Assembly (NCBI GenBank): GCA_009731375.1
Contig: BJOX01000257.1
Coordinates: 236,526 to 296,975, forward strand
Origin: Paulinella micropora
Taxonomy: Eukaryota > Cercozoa > Imbricatea > Euglyphida
DNA length: 60,450 nt
Reading direction: 5' to 3'
Below the pieces are notes generated by a model that had not been told where the DNA came from, did no database searches, and saw only the letters and a list, made by a program, of their open reading frames with translations. Position numbers and translations under genes: made by a program. Shown here piece by piece: positions 21,840-44,339 of this stretch; the first letter of the stretch is position 1, and every line of letters starts with the position of its first letter.

Positions 21840-22222
21840 GTGCCTAGCCATACGCCTATAAGTCACATGCCGAAATAGCGACGGGAAGCACAATCCTGTT
21901 CCCTCAGGGTGCCCTTTCTCGCTTGTTGAGCCCGGAATAAAACCCACAGTGCTCTGTCGGTTTATACTAGACTGTCGAACAGTCTCGAAACTCCATCTGC
22001 TTACTGGGTCCTCTGTAATGGAGGTGGGAGCTCGTTCTGCAAGGGGCGCTTATGGAACGAGCCCTGGCCCCGCCTGGTACTAGGGAGCTTTGGTATCGCC
22101 TGTATCAGTCCCTTCCGTGCAAACATCATGGCTTAGCTGGGCATCGGGTTAATACTTTACCCACAGACTTCCTTGGTTGACGAAATCAGAAGCTCCTTTT
22201 TTCTGACATTAGTCGATATCTC

Positions 22223-22287
<65 letters not shown>

Positions 22288-22471
22288 CCTATATGGTATA
22301 GGTGGATTATCACTTGATGACCTCGATGTGTGGTCTAGAATGCGAATGGTAGTACATACATACATATATACATACATACATACATACAAACAAACATACA
22401 TACATACATATCATCATCACTTGATGACCTCGATGTGTGGTCAAGAATGCGAATGGTAGTACATACATACA

Positions 22472-22505
<34 letters not shown>

Positions 22506-22507
22506 CA

Positions 22508-22538
<31 letters not shown>

Positions 22539-22590
22539 CATTATCACTTGATGACCTCGATTTGTGGTCAAGAATGCGAATGGTAGTATA

Positions 22591-22621
<31 letters not shown>

Positions 22622-22914
22622 CATTATCTCTTGATTACCTCGATGTGTGGTCAAGAATGCGAATGGTAGTACATACATACATACATACATACATACATAC
22701 ATACATACATACATACATACAATTATCACTTGATGACCTCGATGTGTGGTCAAGAGTGCGAATGGTAGTTCATACATACATACATATACATACATACATA
22801 CATACATACATACATAAATACATACATACATGCATGCATATAAACATACATACATATCATTATCACTTTGATGACCTCGATGTGTGGTCAAGAATGCGAA
22901 TGGTAGTACATACA

Positions 22915-22945
<31 letters not shown>

Positions 22946-23009
22946 CATTATCACTTGATGAACTCGATGTGTGGTCAAGAATGTGAATGGTAGTACATAC
23001 ATACATACA

Positions 23010-23040
<31 letters not shown>

Positions 23041-23096
23041 CATTATCCCTTGATGACCTCGATGTGTGGTCAAGAATGCGAATGGTAGTACATACA

Positions 23097-23127
<31 letters not shown>

Positions 23128-23383
23128 CATTATCACTTGATGACCTCGATTTGTGGTCAAGAATGCGAATGGTAGTACATACATACATACATATCATGAT
23201 CACTTGATTACCTCGATGTGTGGTCAAGAATGCGAATTAGTACATACATACATACATACATACATGCATTCATACATACTACATAAATACATACATATAA
23301 ATAGACAGATAGGAAGCACATAAGCGAGCGCATTTTGGCCTCCCGTCTGATTATCTATCTCTCTATCTATCTATCTATCTATC

Positions 23384-23414
<31 letters not shown>

Positions 23415-23523
23415 CACATCATTATCACTTGATGACCTCGATTTGTGGTCAAGAATGCGAATGGTAGTACATACATACATACATACATACATACATACAT
23501 AAATACATACATACATACATACA

Positions 23524-23554
<31 letters not shown>

Positions 23555-23727
23555 CATGATCACTTGATGACCTCGATGTGTGGTCAAGAATGCGAATGGT
23601 AGTACATACATACATACATGCATGCATTCATACATACTACAGAAATACATACATATAAATAGACAGATAGGAAGCACATAAGCAAGCGCATTTTGGCCTC
23701 CCGTCTGATTATCTATCTCTCTATCTC

Positions 23728-23804
<77 letters not shown>

Positions 23805-23825
23805 CATAAATACATACATACATAC

Positions 23826-23894
<69 letters not shown>

Positions 23895-23961
23895 ACATAT
23901 ATATACATATATATAATCTGTCTGTCTACCTACCTACCTACCTACCTACCTATCTATCTGC

Positions 23962-24016
<55 letters not shown>

Positions 24017-24115
24017 ACTACCTACCTACCTACCTATCTACCTATCTATCTAGATATCTATCTATCTATGAAGGTGACCTTGGTCAAAGGTGCCACCTGG
24101 CCCACTAAGCTGGTC

Positions 24116-24160
<45 letters not shown>

Positions 24161-24186
24161 CGTGTGTGTCTGTGTATGTGTGTGTC

Positions 24187-24253
<67 letters not shown>

Positions 24254-25324
24254 GTACCTATGTATGTATGTATGTATGTATGTATGTACGTACGTATGAC
24301 ATACGTACGTACGTACGTACACGTACGTACGTACGTATGTATGTATGTATGTATGTATGTATGTATGTATGTATGTATTTATGTATGTATGTATTTATTT
24401 ACATTTATATGTCAGAGAGCATACATGGAGAGCCTATCGTTTATATTATATTATATTATATTATATTATATTATATTATATTATATTATATTATATTATA
24501 TTATATTATATTATATTATATTTTACTATACTATATTATGCTTTGTCTATGTATGGATGTATCATTATGTTAAATAATGTATGTTGTGTTACGTATAGAG
24601 AGCGTACATAGAGATAGGTATGTATGTTACGTAATGTATGCATCTTATGTCATTTATGTCAGAGATACCTATCGGTAGCACGAGATATTATTGCTATTAT
24701 CTATGTATGGCTGTATGTTATGTTACATTATGTATGCGTTAGAGAGACCTATCGGTAGCACGAGATATTAATGCTATTATCTATGTATGGCTGTATGTTA
24801 TGTTACATGATGTATGCTTGTTATGTTATTTATGTTAGAGATATTATGCTCTTATTTATGTATGGCTGTATTTTATGTTACATCATGTATTGACATGTCA
24901 TTTATGTTAGAGATATTATGCTCTTATCTATGTATGGCTGTATGTTATGTTACATTTTGTATGCGTGTTATGTTATTTACGTTAGAGAGACTTATCGGTA
25001 GCGAGCTATCAATTCTATTATCTATGTATGGCTTTATGTTATGTTACATGATGTATGCTTGTTATGTTATTTATGTTAGAGAGACCTATCGGTATTAGGA
25101 GATATTAATATAATGCTATTATCTATGTATGGCTGTATGTTATATATGTTATATTACATAAGTATGCATGTTATGTTATGCTATTATCTATGTATGGCTG
25201 TATGTTATGTTATAATAAATTTAATTATCATGTGTGTATGTCATGTTATATCTGTTAGAGAGCGTACATGGAGAGTCTATCTGAAGCAGGGGATATTCTA
25301 CTGCTTGACAACATGGCCATCTAA
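8737..25324 (+). CDS. Glutaredoxin 2 (Grx2, GST-fold) homologue
   Basis: Exons: 8737-8792 (weak), 10355-10429, 12156-12212, 14177-14254, 15953-16035, 16872-16932, 20126-20198, 21208-21289, 22302-22348, 24074-24112, 25259-25324. The joined product (about 200 residues) follows bacterial Grx2 (215 residues in E. coli) from end to end: 'YIYDHCPFC' active site, '[10 protein letters not shown]' where Grx2 has 'ETPTRMVGQK', a helical C-terminal domain with 'LRELDALL', 'LSLDDLDVW', 'TLVKGATWP', and a C terminus ending NMAI where E. coli ends SMAI. Such proteins reduce glutathione-mixed disulfides; the CPFC cysteines are the redox pair. All junctions agree in phase except between 16932 and 20126, which is off by two bases. 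The initiator is not found. A stop at 25322 and AATAAA at 25437 close the gene. Confidence 0.85.
8812..9840 (+). repeat. (TAC)n then (TAG)n
   Basis: 8812-9235 is (TAC)n and 9312-9838 (TAG)n with GAA runs: complementary arrays facing each other across the leader-exon echo, able to form a large hairpin. Confidence 0.85.
9238..9293 (+). repeat. Downstream echo of the Grx2 leader exon
   Basis: Copy of the 3' part of 8737-8792, keeping GTACGTAAAC but shifted by one base. Confidence 0.75.
9926..10259 (+). repeat. Three upstream echoes of the Grx2 active-site exon
   Basis: Copies at 9926-9986, 10067-10124 and 10204-10259, separated by (ATC)n. The first two follow 'ttttag' and encode CPIC in place of CPFC; the third has lost its acceptor. 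None has a usable donor. Confidence 0.9.
10355..10429 (+). CDS. Grx2 active-site exon
   Basis: Acceptor 'cttttttag', donor AAG|GTCAAT; 25 codons beginning '[20 protein letters not shown]'. This is the thioredoxin-fold beta1-alpha1 unit with the CxxC pair at residues 7 and 10. Three diverged copies with acceptors lie upstream. Confidence 0.92.
10430..10895 (+). repeat. (TATC)n
   Basis: Runs from the exon 2 donor to the R1 tandem pair, with CCAT patches. Confidence 0.9.
10896..11329 (+). mobile_element. TATC-tailed repeat family R1, copy 1
   Basis: Starts 'aggggatggtg', ends 'gatatctcatc'. Lacks the first part of the full unit. The 5' flank is a (TATC)n array; it is joined directly to copy 2. 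Confidence 0.85.
11330..11871 (+). mobile_element. R1 copy 2, full length, tandem
   Basis: About 540 bp unit from 'tcacttactccacggagtg' to 'gatatctcatc', then TATC. No coding frame; contains 'GAATAAAACCC'. Confidence 0.85.
11872..12155 (+). repeat. (TATC)n, (ATC)n, (GTT)n, (GTC)n
   Basis: T-rich run into the exon 3 acceptor. Confidence 0.8.
12156..12212 (+). CDS. Grx2 exon 3
   Basis: Acceptor 'atgttttcag', donor AAG|GTCAAC; 19 codons reading '[19 protein letters not shown]'. The 'TPT..VG.K' segment is the glutathione-binding loop region before the cis-proline strand. Three copies of its 3' end follow downstream. Confidence 0.9.
12327..14001 (+). repeat. Three downstream echoes of Grx2 exon 3
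   Basis: Copies of 'CCCCAACAGCACTGGT...' at 12327-12350, 12495-12530 and 13967-14001, each between (TA)n and (CT)n. The last keeps AAG|GTCAAC. A mariner-like element separates the second and third. Confidence 0.85.
12608..13940. mobile_element. Mariner-like element with inverted terminal repeats
   Basis: Both ends begin 'ATAAGACGTGTCTCAAAAG' in opposite orientation and match for roughly 120 bp (12608-12727, 13815-13940). It sits in (TA)n. An internal third copy of part of the terminal repeat is near 13040. I find no transposase, so it is likely non-autonomous or decayed. The TA target and 'TGTCTCAAAAGTTATGTCC' style ends suggest Tc1/mariner; this is inference. Confidence 0.6.
14177..14254 (+). 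CDS. Grx2 exon 4
   Basis: Acceptor 'ccaaatag', donor ACG|GTAACT; 26 codons beginning '[20 protein letters not shown]'. Pro of 'IAPI' is placed as the cis-proline, and 'DSGEIVNLL' follows as the Grx2 'ESMDIVHYV' helix. Confidence 0.88.
14302..14345 (+). mobile_element. R2 copy, 3' end only
   Basis: 'ATGTCTTCGGATATGGAGAG' then 'gaccaaac' and (TATC)n. Confidence 0.6.
14944..15078 (+). mobile_element. R2 copy, 5' truncated
   Basis: About 130 bp, highly similar to 50020-50150, with the same 3' end passing into (TATC)n. A frame ending '[11 protein letters not shown]' is conserved in both. Confidence 0.7.
15443..15745 (+). repeat. Three upstream echoes of Grx2 exon 5
   Basis: Copies of 'GTCAACTGTTAAGACC' and flanks at 15443-15462, 15592-15624 and 15695-15745, in (TATCTA)n and (CTTTAT)n. 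Confidence 0.75.
15953..16035 (+). CDS. Grx2 exon 5
   Basis: Acceptor 'atttctgtag', donor TT|GTCCGT, phase 0 to 2. Contains '[19 protein letters not shown]', equivalent to the linker and first helix of the C-terminal domain. Partial copies occur on both sides: three of the 5' part upstream, two of the 3' part downstream. Confidence 0.82.
16071..16170 (+). mobile_element. Fold-back family M1, copy 1
   Basis: 'ATGCGGTTAGCCGCAAATTT' start and 'accgatga' end; the second arm is replaced by a G run. Confidence 0.65.
16234..16365 (+). repeat. Two downstream echoes of Grx2 exon 5
   Basis: 16234-16280 reads '[12 protein letters not shown]' and 16318-16365 reads '[12 protein letters not shown]'. Both keep a phase-2 GT at the donor position; the second has GTGCGT. 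Confidence 0.8.
16366..16830 (+). repeat. (GGAA)n
   Basis: Polypurine array before exon 6. Confidence 0.9.
16872..16932 (+). CDS. Grx2 exon 6
   Basis: Acceptor 'cttggtgtcag', donor AAG|GTCAGA; one completing base then '[20 protein letters not shown]', aligned with the E. coli 'LLLPRFAKSAFDEF' segment. Many copies of its 3' end plus donor follow to 18172. Confidence 0.8.
16933..17850 (+). repeat. 'AAAGCTAGAGAAAACTAG' minisatellite with echoes of Grx2 exon 6
   Basis: About 700 bp of a roughly 24 bp purine-rich unit, then several copies of the exon 6 end plus donor (for example 17625-17668, 17724-17772, 17808-17850), each ending 'AGCAAGGTCAGAG' or similar. The unit itself is an expanded start of the intron. 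Confidence 0.8.
17855..18002. mobile_element. Palindromic miniature element, 148 bp, TAG target duplication
   Basis: Ends 'CACATAAAAG' and 'CTTTTATGTG'; arms of about 65 bp pair around 'CTTCCCGGGGAAATTCC'. TAG occurs at 17852-17854 and 18003-18005. It interrupts the exon 6 echo minisatellite. Confidence 0.75.
18006..18358 (+). repeat. Further Grx2 exon 6 echoes and unique AT-rich tail
   Basis: Echoes at about 18058-18100 and 18118-18172, after the palindromic element; then unique sequence with two 'ACGGTACATT' half-repeats. No gene seen. Confidence 0.6.
18359..20125 (+). repeat. (GTAT)n, (ATTAC)n, (TTAC)n
   Basis: 18545-19915 is 1.4 kb of pentanucleotide with recurring longer blocks ('GCATCACGCATTACATATAC'), so it also has a higher-order period. 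Confidence 0.9.
20126..20198 (+). CDS. Grx2 exon 7
   Basis: Acceptor 'tcgtgttag', donor CAG|GTGAAC. Reads '[19 protein letters not shown]' and on to 'AAMKQ'. Its entry phase needs two bases from the previous exon, but exon 6 ends in phase 0; a missed micro-exon or a base error is likely. Confidence 0.8.
20199..21207 (+). repeat. (GATT)n, (GGTT)n and (GGTTG)n
   Basis: G- and T-only arrays to about 20960, unique sequence, then the M1 element. Confidence 0.85.
21040..21187 (-). mobile_element. Fold-back family M1, copy 2
   Basis: Complete copy, inverted, ending 16 bp before Grx2 exon 8's acceptor. Arms 'GACGTGTTTTGCGGGC' and complement around a GC-rich loop, plus the 50 bp 'ACCACATTTTGTGG' tail. 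Confidence 0.8.
21208..21289 (+). CDS. Grx2 exon 8
   Basis: Acceptor 'tatgcatag', donor G|GTAAGT (the best consensus donor in the window). Contains '[18 protein letters not shown]', matching the Grx2 'DDLRALDKL' helix. A partial copy with its own donor is at 21368-21413. Confidence 0.9.
21368..21413 (+). repeat. Downstream echo of Grx2 exon 8
   Basis: Copy reading '[12 protein letters not shown]' with its own GTATGT donor. Confidence 0.85.
21478..21838 (+). repeat. (TATC)n/(TACC)n
   Basis: Array into which R1 copy 3 is set. Confidence 0.9.
21839..22224 (+). mobile_element. R1 copy 3, 5' truncated
   Basis: Begins 'tgtgcctagcc' straight after (TATC)n and ends at the shared 3' end followed by (TATC)n. 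Confidence 0.85.
22302..22348 (+). CDS. Grx2 exon 9
   Basis: Acceptor 'atatggtatag', donor ATG|GTAGTA. Two bases complete Gly, then '[15 protein letters not shown]', matching 'ELSEDDIQLFPLLRNL'. Eleven downstream copies with the same donor follow. Confidence 0.9.
22411..23610 (+). repeat. Eleven downstream echoes of Grx2 exon 9
   Basis: Cores 'CTTGATGACCTCGATGTG' to 'GCGAATGGTAGTAC' start near 22411, 22539, 22620, 22722, 22858, 22946, 23041, 23128, 23194, 23419 and 23554. They alternate with (ACAT)n. Nearly all keep ATG|GTAGTA but lack the acceptor. Confidence 0.92.
23611..24073 (+). repeat. (TATC)n and (ACAT)n
   Basis: Also has a duplicated 90 bp island ('AGCGCATTTTGGCCTCCCGT' at 23325 and 23685). 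Confidence 0.8.
24074..24112 (+). CDS. Grx2 exon 10
   Basis: Acceptor 'ctatgaag', donor CTG|GTCTAT; 13 codons '[13 protein letters not shown]', matching the Grx2 signature 'LTLVAGINWPSRV'. Confidence 0.9.
24113..24410 (+). repeat. (TA)n, (TG)n, (CT)n, (TATG)n, (ACGT)n
   Basis: Follows the exon 10 donor. Confidence 0.85.
24411..25100 (+). repeat. About eight upstream echoes of the Grx2 last exon
   Basis: Units of about 90-115 bp carrying 'TTAG|AGAGACCTATCGGTAG' type cores in TATG-rich spacer. The first reads 'RAYMESLS' like the true exon; the rest are decayed but keep the AG. Confidence 0.82.
25259..25324 (+). CDS. Grx2 terminal exon
   Basis: Acceptor 'atctgttag'; 21 codons from '[17 protein letters not shown]' to NMAI, then TAA. 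Matches the Grx2 C terminus ('ADYRDNM...NLLSSMAI'). Eight partial copies of its start with acceptor lie upstream. Confidence 0.9.
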   Translation, partial: RAYMESLSEAGDILLLDNMAI

Positions 25325-25436
25325 CAATATTAATTATTTTAGACAGTACGGCCTGGCATATGTAATGCGTGTCGTAAGAGCCATTACTTGTGTCCGGCCT
25401 AACCCGTACCCGCTCTTTGTCTTGGCGCGTTCTTCT

Positions 25437-25442
25437 AATAAA
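25437..25442 (+). terminator. Poly(A) signal of the Grx2 gene
   Basis: AATAAA lies 113 nt after the Grx2 stop, in non-repetitive sequence. The 3' UTR from 25325 is open by chance in one frame; I treat that frame as non-coding. Confidence 0.55.
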
Positions 25443-26315
25443 GTTTAAACTGCAGACCATAGTATTATTATTTAATAACCAAATCCTTAACCAGAAAACA
25501 TGACAGATCAAAGGACCGATCGTTCGACCCTCGCTCCCTTTCTTGCAAGAAGACAATCGTATGCTCTTTGTGATAATTGCTGTGCTCGCTTCCGAGAAGC
25601 GATTTCAGTGGTATTCCACCTTAGGAGAACTGGCAATCGTATGCAGTCAGCCAATAATTTTCACGGATGAGTAGCTCGGCCCAGCCGGTTTGCTACAGTA
25701 TTAACTTGATACCGAGTTGTCGACAAAAATACGCATATTAACCACTTAGCTTTGACTCCGGATTAGTAAGGTAGTTCGAGCCTAACTGACACAAAATACG
25801 AACACGATGATGAACGTATTAATAGATTGAAAATACGAACACGATGATGAACGTACTAATAGATTGTAAGTCAAGTTGGTGAGGCGGGTGTAATACTCAA
25901 GTTGAAGATGAAAATGTAGTACTTGAAGGAGTGCTTCAAGTTCTGGACCAACTAATATGTTCAAGTATCAAAATTTTCATTTGGGAAAGATTTCTCAGCA
26001 GTTTCTCAAGAAGTTTGTTTCCTTGTCCACAAATTTACCGCACATGTGTGTTCACGGGAAATCAGCAGGGGAAAAGGTAACAGATTGACAGGCAGTGGGA
26101 GAAAAAAGCAACAGTCAGTAGTAATCATGACTCTGAGTCTTTTCGGGAAAAAAAGTTTGAATAATGGTTTGAAGTCATTCCTGAACGAAATCGAAAACTA
26201 TAATATTATAGTTAGTGAAGTCGAAACGTCATGCAGAGGAGAATCTAACGGGCCGGTCAAAAACAGCCTGTATTAATAAAATGTCAACGGTACGGTCGTT
26301 AAAGTGCTCAGTCTG

Positions 26316-26317
<2 letters not shown>
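25443..26317. other. Unique AT-rich intergenic sequence, no gene recognised
   Basis: Short frames on both strands without family resemblance. A block around 'ATACGAACACGATGATGAAC' is tandemly doubled at 25794-25867. Confidence 0.6.
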
Positions 26318-26366
<49 letters not shown>

Positions 26367-26402
26367 TTAATAATACTTGAAATAATAATAAATAATAATA
26401 GT

Positions 26403-26438
<36 letters not shown>

Positions 26439-26539
26439 TTAATAATAATAATAATGATAATAATAATAATAAATAAATGAATAAATAAATAAATAAATAA
26501 ATAAATATATATATATATATAAATATATATATGTATATT

Positions 26540-26585
<46 letters not shown>

Positions 26586-26596
26586 TATATATATAT

Positions 26597-26689
<93 letters not shown>

Positions 26690-26700
26690 GCGGAGTAGTC
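26318..26700. repeat. (ATA)n, (AAAT)n, (TA)n, (CA)n
   Basis: AT-rich arrays between unassigned islands. Confidence 0.9.
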
Positions 26701-27050
26701 GCTCAGTGGAAAAAATATTAATTAAACCGTGGCAGTGTGATTGATACAGTAAGATCACCATAGTACTGGAGAAATTCAAGTGTCAAACTCAAACCATCAA
26801 CTTCAAATTGATAGCCAGGTTTCAGAAAAAGAATTTTACTTGTTTGATTTCTTCGACTTGGACCCACCGGGCCGCCCGGGCTTATCCAGCCGGAATGCCT
26901 TTCTTCCGGCGGCGGGTGGGCCGGCCGCCCCCGCAGGGTTCGACTGTTGTGGGAAGTGCTTGGTGAAACTGCGCAGTTCACCAGGGCCGGGAGTCGCTGC
27001 AAGGGAATGGAAGAGAGCACGCGAGAGAGAGAGAGAGAGGGGGGGGGGAT
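26701..27050. other. Unassigned island with GC-rich centre
   Basis: 26860-27000 is strongly GC-rich. A minus frame (27020-26718) ends 'LTVSITLPRFN' and stop; I do not recognise it. It could hold the missing 3' end of the membrane-protein gene. Confidence 0.3.
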
Positions 27051-28368
27051 GTGAAGAAGGAGAAGAAGAAGAAGAAGGAGAAGGAGGAGGAGGAGAAGGA
27101 GTAGGAGGAGGAGGAGGAGAAGGAGAAGGAGTAGGAGGAGGAGGAGGAGAAGGAGGAGGGAGAAGAAGAAGAAGAAGAAGAAAAAGAAGAAGAAGAAGAA
27201 GAAAAAGAAGAAGAAGGAGGAGAAGGAGGAGGAAGAGGAGAATGAAGAGGAGAAGGAGGAGATGGAGGAGGAGATGGAGGAGGAGGAGGAGAAGAAGAAG
27301 AAGAAAAAGAAGAAGAAGAAGAAGAAGAAGAAGAAGAAGACTCAGCTCTACGAGTGGAAAGTATTCTATGAAAACAGTGCTTGCGCAAAAAAAANNNNNN
27401 NNNNNNNNNNNNNNNNNNNNNNNNNNNNNNNNNNNNNNNNNNNNNNNNNNNNNNNNNNNNNNNNNNNNNNNNNNNNNNNNNNNNNNNNNNNNNNNNNNNN
27501 NNNNNNNNNNNNNNNNNNNNNNNNNNNNNNNNNNNNNNNNNNNNNNNNNNNNNNNNNNNNNNNNNNNNNNNNNNNNNNNNNNNNNNNNNNNNNNNNNNNN
27601 NNNNNNNNNNNNNNNNNNNNNNNNNNNNNNNNNNNNNNNNNNNNNNNNNNNNNNNNNNNNNNNNNNNNNNNNNNNNNNNNNNNNNNNNNNNNNNNNNNNN
27701 NNNNNNNNNNNNNNNNNNNNNNNNNNNNNNNNNNNNNNNNNNNNNNNNNNNNNNNNNNNNNNNNNNNNNNNNNNNNNNNNNNNNNNNNNNNNNNNNNNNN
27801 NNNNNNNNNNNNNNNNNNNNNNNNNNNNGAAGAGGAAGAAGAAGAAGAAGAAGAAGAAGAAGAAGAAGAAGAAGAAGAAGAAGAAGAAGAAGAAGAAGAA
27901 GACGAAGACGACGACGACGACGAAGAAGAAGAAGAAGAAGAAGAAGAAGAAGAAGAAGAAGAAGAAGAAGAAGAAATAAGAAGAAAGAAGAAGAGGAAGA
28001 AAAAGAAGAAGAAGAAGAAGAAGAAGAAGAAGAAGAAGAAGAAGAAGAAGACGACGACGACGACGACGACGACGACGAAGAAGAAGAAGAAGAAGAAGAA
28101 GAAGAAGAAGAAGAAGAAGAAGAAGAAGAAGAAGAAGAAGAAGAAGAGGAGGAGGAGAAGAAGAAGACAGTCGGGGTCGGGGGTCGGGGTCGCGGCAGGG
28201 GTAGGGTTAGAGTGCCATCGGACGAACGAAGAGGAAGAAGAAGAAGAAGAAGAAGAAGAAGAAGAAGAAGAAGGAGGAGGAGGAGGAGGAGGAGGAGGAG
28301 GAGAAGAAGAAGGAGAAGAAGGAGGAGGAGGGGGAGAAGGAGGAGGAGGAGGAGGAGGAGAAGAAGAA

Positions 28369-28442
<74 letters not shown>

Positions 28443-28490
28443 AGAAGAGGAAGAAGAAGCAGAAGGAAGATGAAGGAGAAGAAGAAATCT
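27051..28490. repeat. (GAA)n/(GGA)n with 434 N gap
   Basis: Polypurine on the plus strand; gap 27395-27828. Islands at 27342-27390 and 28165-28230 show no clear exon. Confidence 0.9.
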
Positions 28491-28493
28491 GAC

Positions 28494-41902
<13,409 letters not shown>

Positions 41903-41929
41903 GGCCCCGGTCGGTCGAATAACCTACCC

Positions 41930-42374
41930 CAAACACAGAAGCACGAACGCATAACATAAATATGTACATACATCCATCTAAACATACAAACATGATCATA
42001 TACACATATATACTGCATGCATGCACACTTGGTTACATAAATAGATACATGTATGCATGCATACATACATACAAACGCACATACATACATACACATACAT
42101 ACATACACACATACATGCATACATACATGCATACATATATGCATACATAATGCATGCATGCATGCATGCATGCACACATGCATATGTACATATGTATATA
42201 ATATGTACATACATATATACATACATATATATATACATACATACATACATACATATACATACATACGTACAACATACATACATACATACATACATACATA
42301 CATACATACATACATACATACACACATACATACATACATACATACATACATACATACGCATAACATACATAGTC

Positions 42375-42441
<67 letters not shown>

Positions 42442-42469
42442 ATAGATAGATAGATAGATAGATAGATAT

Positions 42470-42507
<38 letters not shown>

Positions 42508-42536
42508 GGATAGATATATAGATAGATAGATAGATT

Positions 42537-42616
<80 letters not shown>

Positions 42617-42727
42617 CAGATGGATGGATGGATGGATGGATGGTTGGATGGATAGATAGATAGATAGAGATAGGGGTAGGTAGCAAACGCAGCATCAACA
42701 GCCACAGACAGACAAACACACAAATAG

Positions 42728-42811
<84 letters not shown>

Positions 42812-42976
42812 NNNNNNNNNNTCGATCCGCTCATAAACGAACCGCAAATAACCAAGCAAGACAAATAAGAGGCAAACATACATACATTGCATACATACTT
42901 ACATACATACATACACATACATATATACATCAGCTTGTGTGGATGACTGGACAAGCCTATGTCGTGGTAACATACA

Positions 42977-43026
<50 letters not shown>

Positions 43027-43107
43027 TACATACATACATACATACATACATACATACATACATAGAGATTGGCAGAGGACTAAGACCGATCACCCAGATA
43101 GATAGAC

Positions 43108-43140
<33 letters not shown>

Positions 43141-43230
43141 TATATATAGATAGATAGATAGGTACCTTTACACATATCTTAAGGTCGACAGACAGGCAGA
43201 CAGGCAGACAGATTCAACCCAGTTAATTTA
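41930..43230. repeat. (CATA)n, (GATA)n, poly(A), (CA)n
   Basis: Upstream of the membrane-protein start; 10 N gap at 42812. No gene seen. Confidence 0.85.
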
Positions 43231-43284
43231 ATATTTTTCACAGTATTAAGTTTTATTGGTCCTGGCTTGAATTATCCGTGATTG

Positions 43285-43470
43285 TAAATAGGGAGGAGGA
43301 GGAGGAGGAGGAGGAGGAGGAGGAGGAGAAGGAGAAGAAAAAGGAGAAGAAGAAGAAGAAGAAGAAGAAGAAGAAGAAGAAGAAGAAGAAGAAGAAGAAG
43401 AAGAAGAAGGAGAAGGAGAAGGAGAAGGAGGAGAAAAGGAGAAGGAGAAGCAGAAGGAGAAGGAGAAGGA

Positions 43471-43517
<47 letters not shown>

Positions 43518-44159
43518 AGGAGGAGGAGGAGGAGGAGAAGGAGAAGGAGAAGAAGAAGGAGAAGGAGGAGAAGAAGAAGGAGAAGGAGAAGAAGAAGAAG
43601 AAGAAGAAGAAGAAGAAGAAGAAGAAGAAGAAGAAGAAGAAGAAGAAGAAGAAGAAGAAGCAGCAGAAGAAGAATGATCTTTATTATTCGTCATTACTTT
43701 CAAAAGTATGGTGCTGCCTCCTCAGAAGTATGATATTTAACTAGGAAAACATGGTTTGTTGATGATTCTCGTATAGCAATCGATAGGCCGCGGTCCCACC
43801 ATTTTTGTTCCCATATACAACAATAGGTACACTGGAGAAGAAGAAGGAGAAGAAGAAGAAGAAGAAGAAGAAGAAAAAGAAGAAGAAGAAGAAGAAGAAG
43901 AAGAAGAAGAAGAAGAGTACAATCTTGCTTTTATTTAAGAAGAAGAAGAAGAAGGAGAAGAAGAAGAAGAAGAAGAAGAAGAAGAAGAAGAAGAAGAAGA
44001 AGAAGAAGAAAAAGGAGAAGAAGAAGAAGAAGAAGACGAAGACGAAGATGAAGAAGAAGAAGAAGACTGGGATAGCAAAAAGCTACTTGACACGATTCTT
44101 ACAACTATATGTACAGACTACAGACGTCACAGCTGACACATTGCCGATGCTAATCACTG

Positions 44160-44215
<56 letters not shown>

Positions 44216-44256
44216 CCTACCTACCTACCTACCTACCTACCTACCTACCTACCTAC

Positions 44257-44300
<44 letters not shown>
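43285..44300. repeat. (GAA)n/(GGA)n and (TATC)n
   Basis: Three purine blocks separated by two short unique islands; no gene recognised. Confidence 0.85.
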
Positions 44301-44302
<2 letters not shown>

Positions 44303-44339
44303 CTACCATCCCATATATGCTGTCTGTCATACGCCTATC

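Noticed and set aside
22302-23610. CRISPR array
   Set aside because: Regular cores with variable spacers look similar, but the spacers are (ACAT)n and the core is the 3' edge of a Grx2 exon with a splice donor.
25338-25448. Coding exon after the Grx2 stop
   Set aside because: The frame is short, without similarity, and lies between the stop and AATAAA; treated as 3' UTR.
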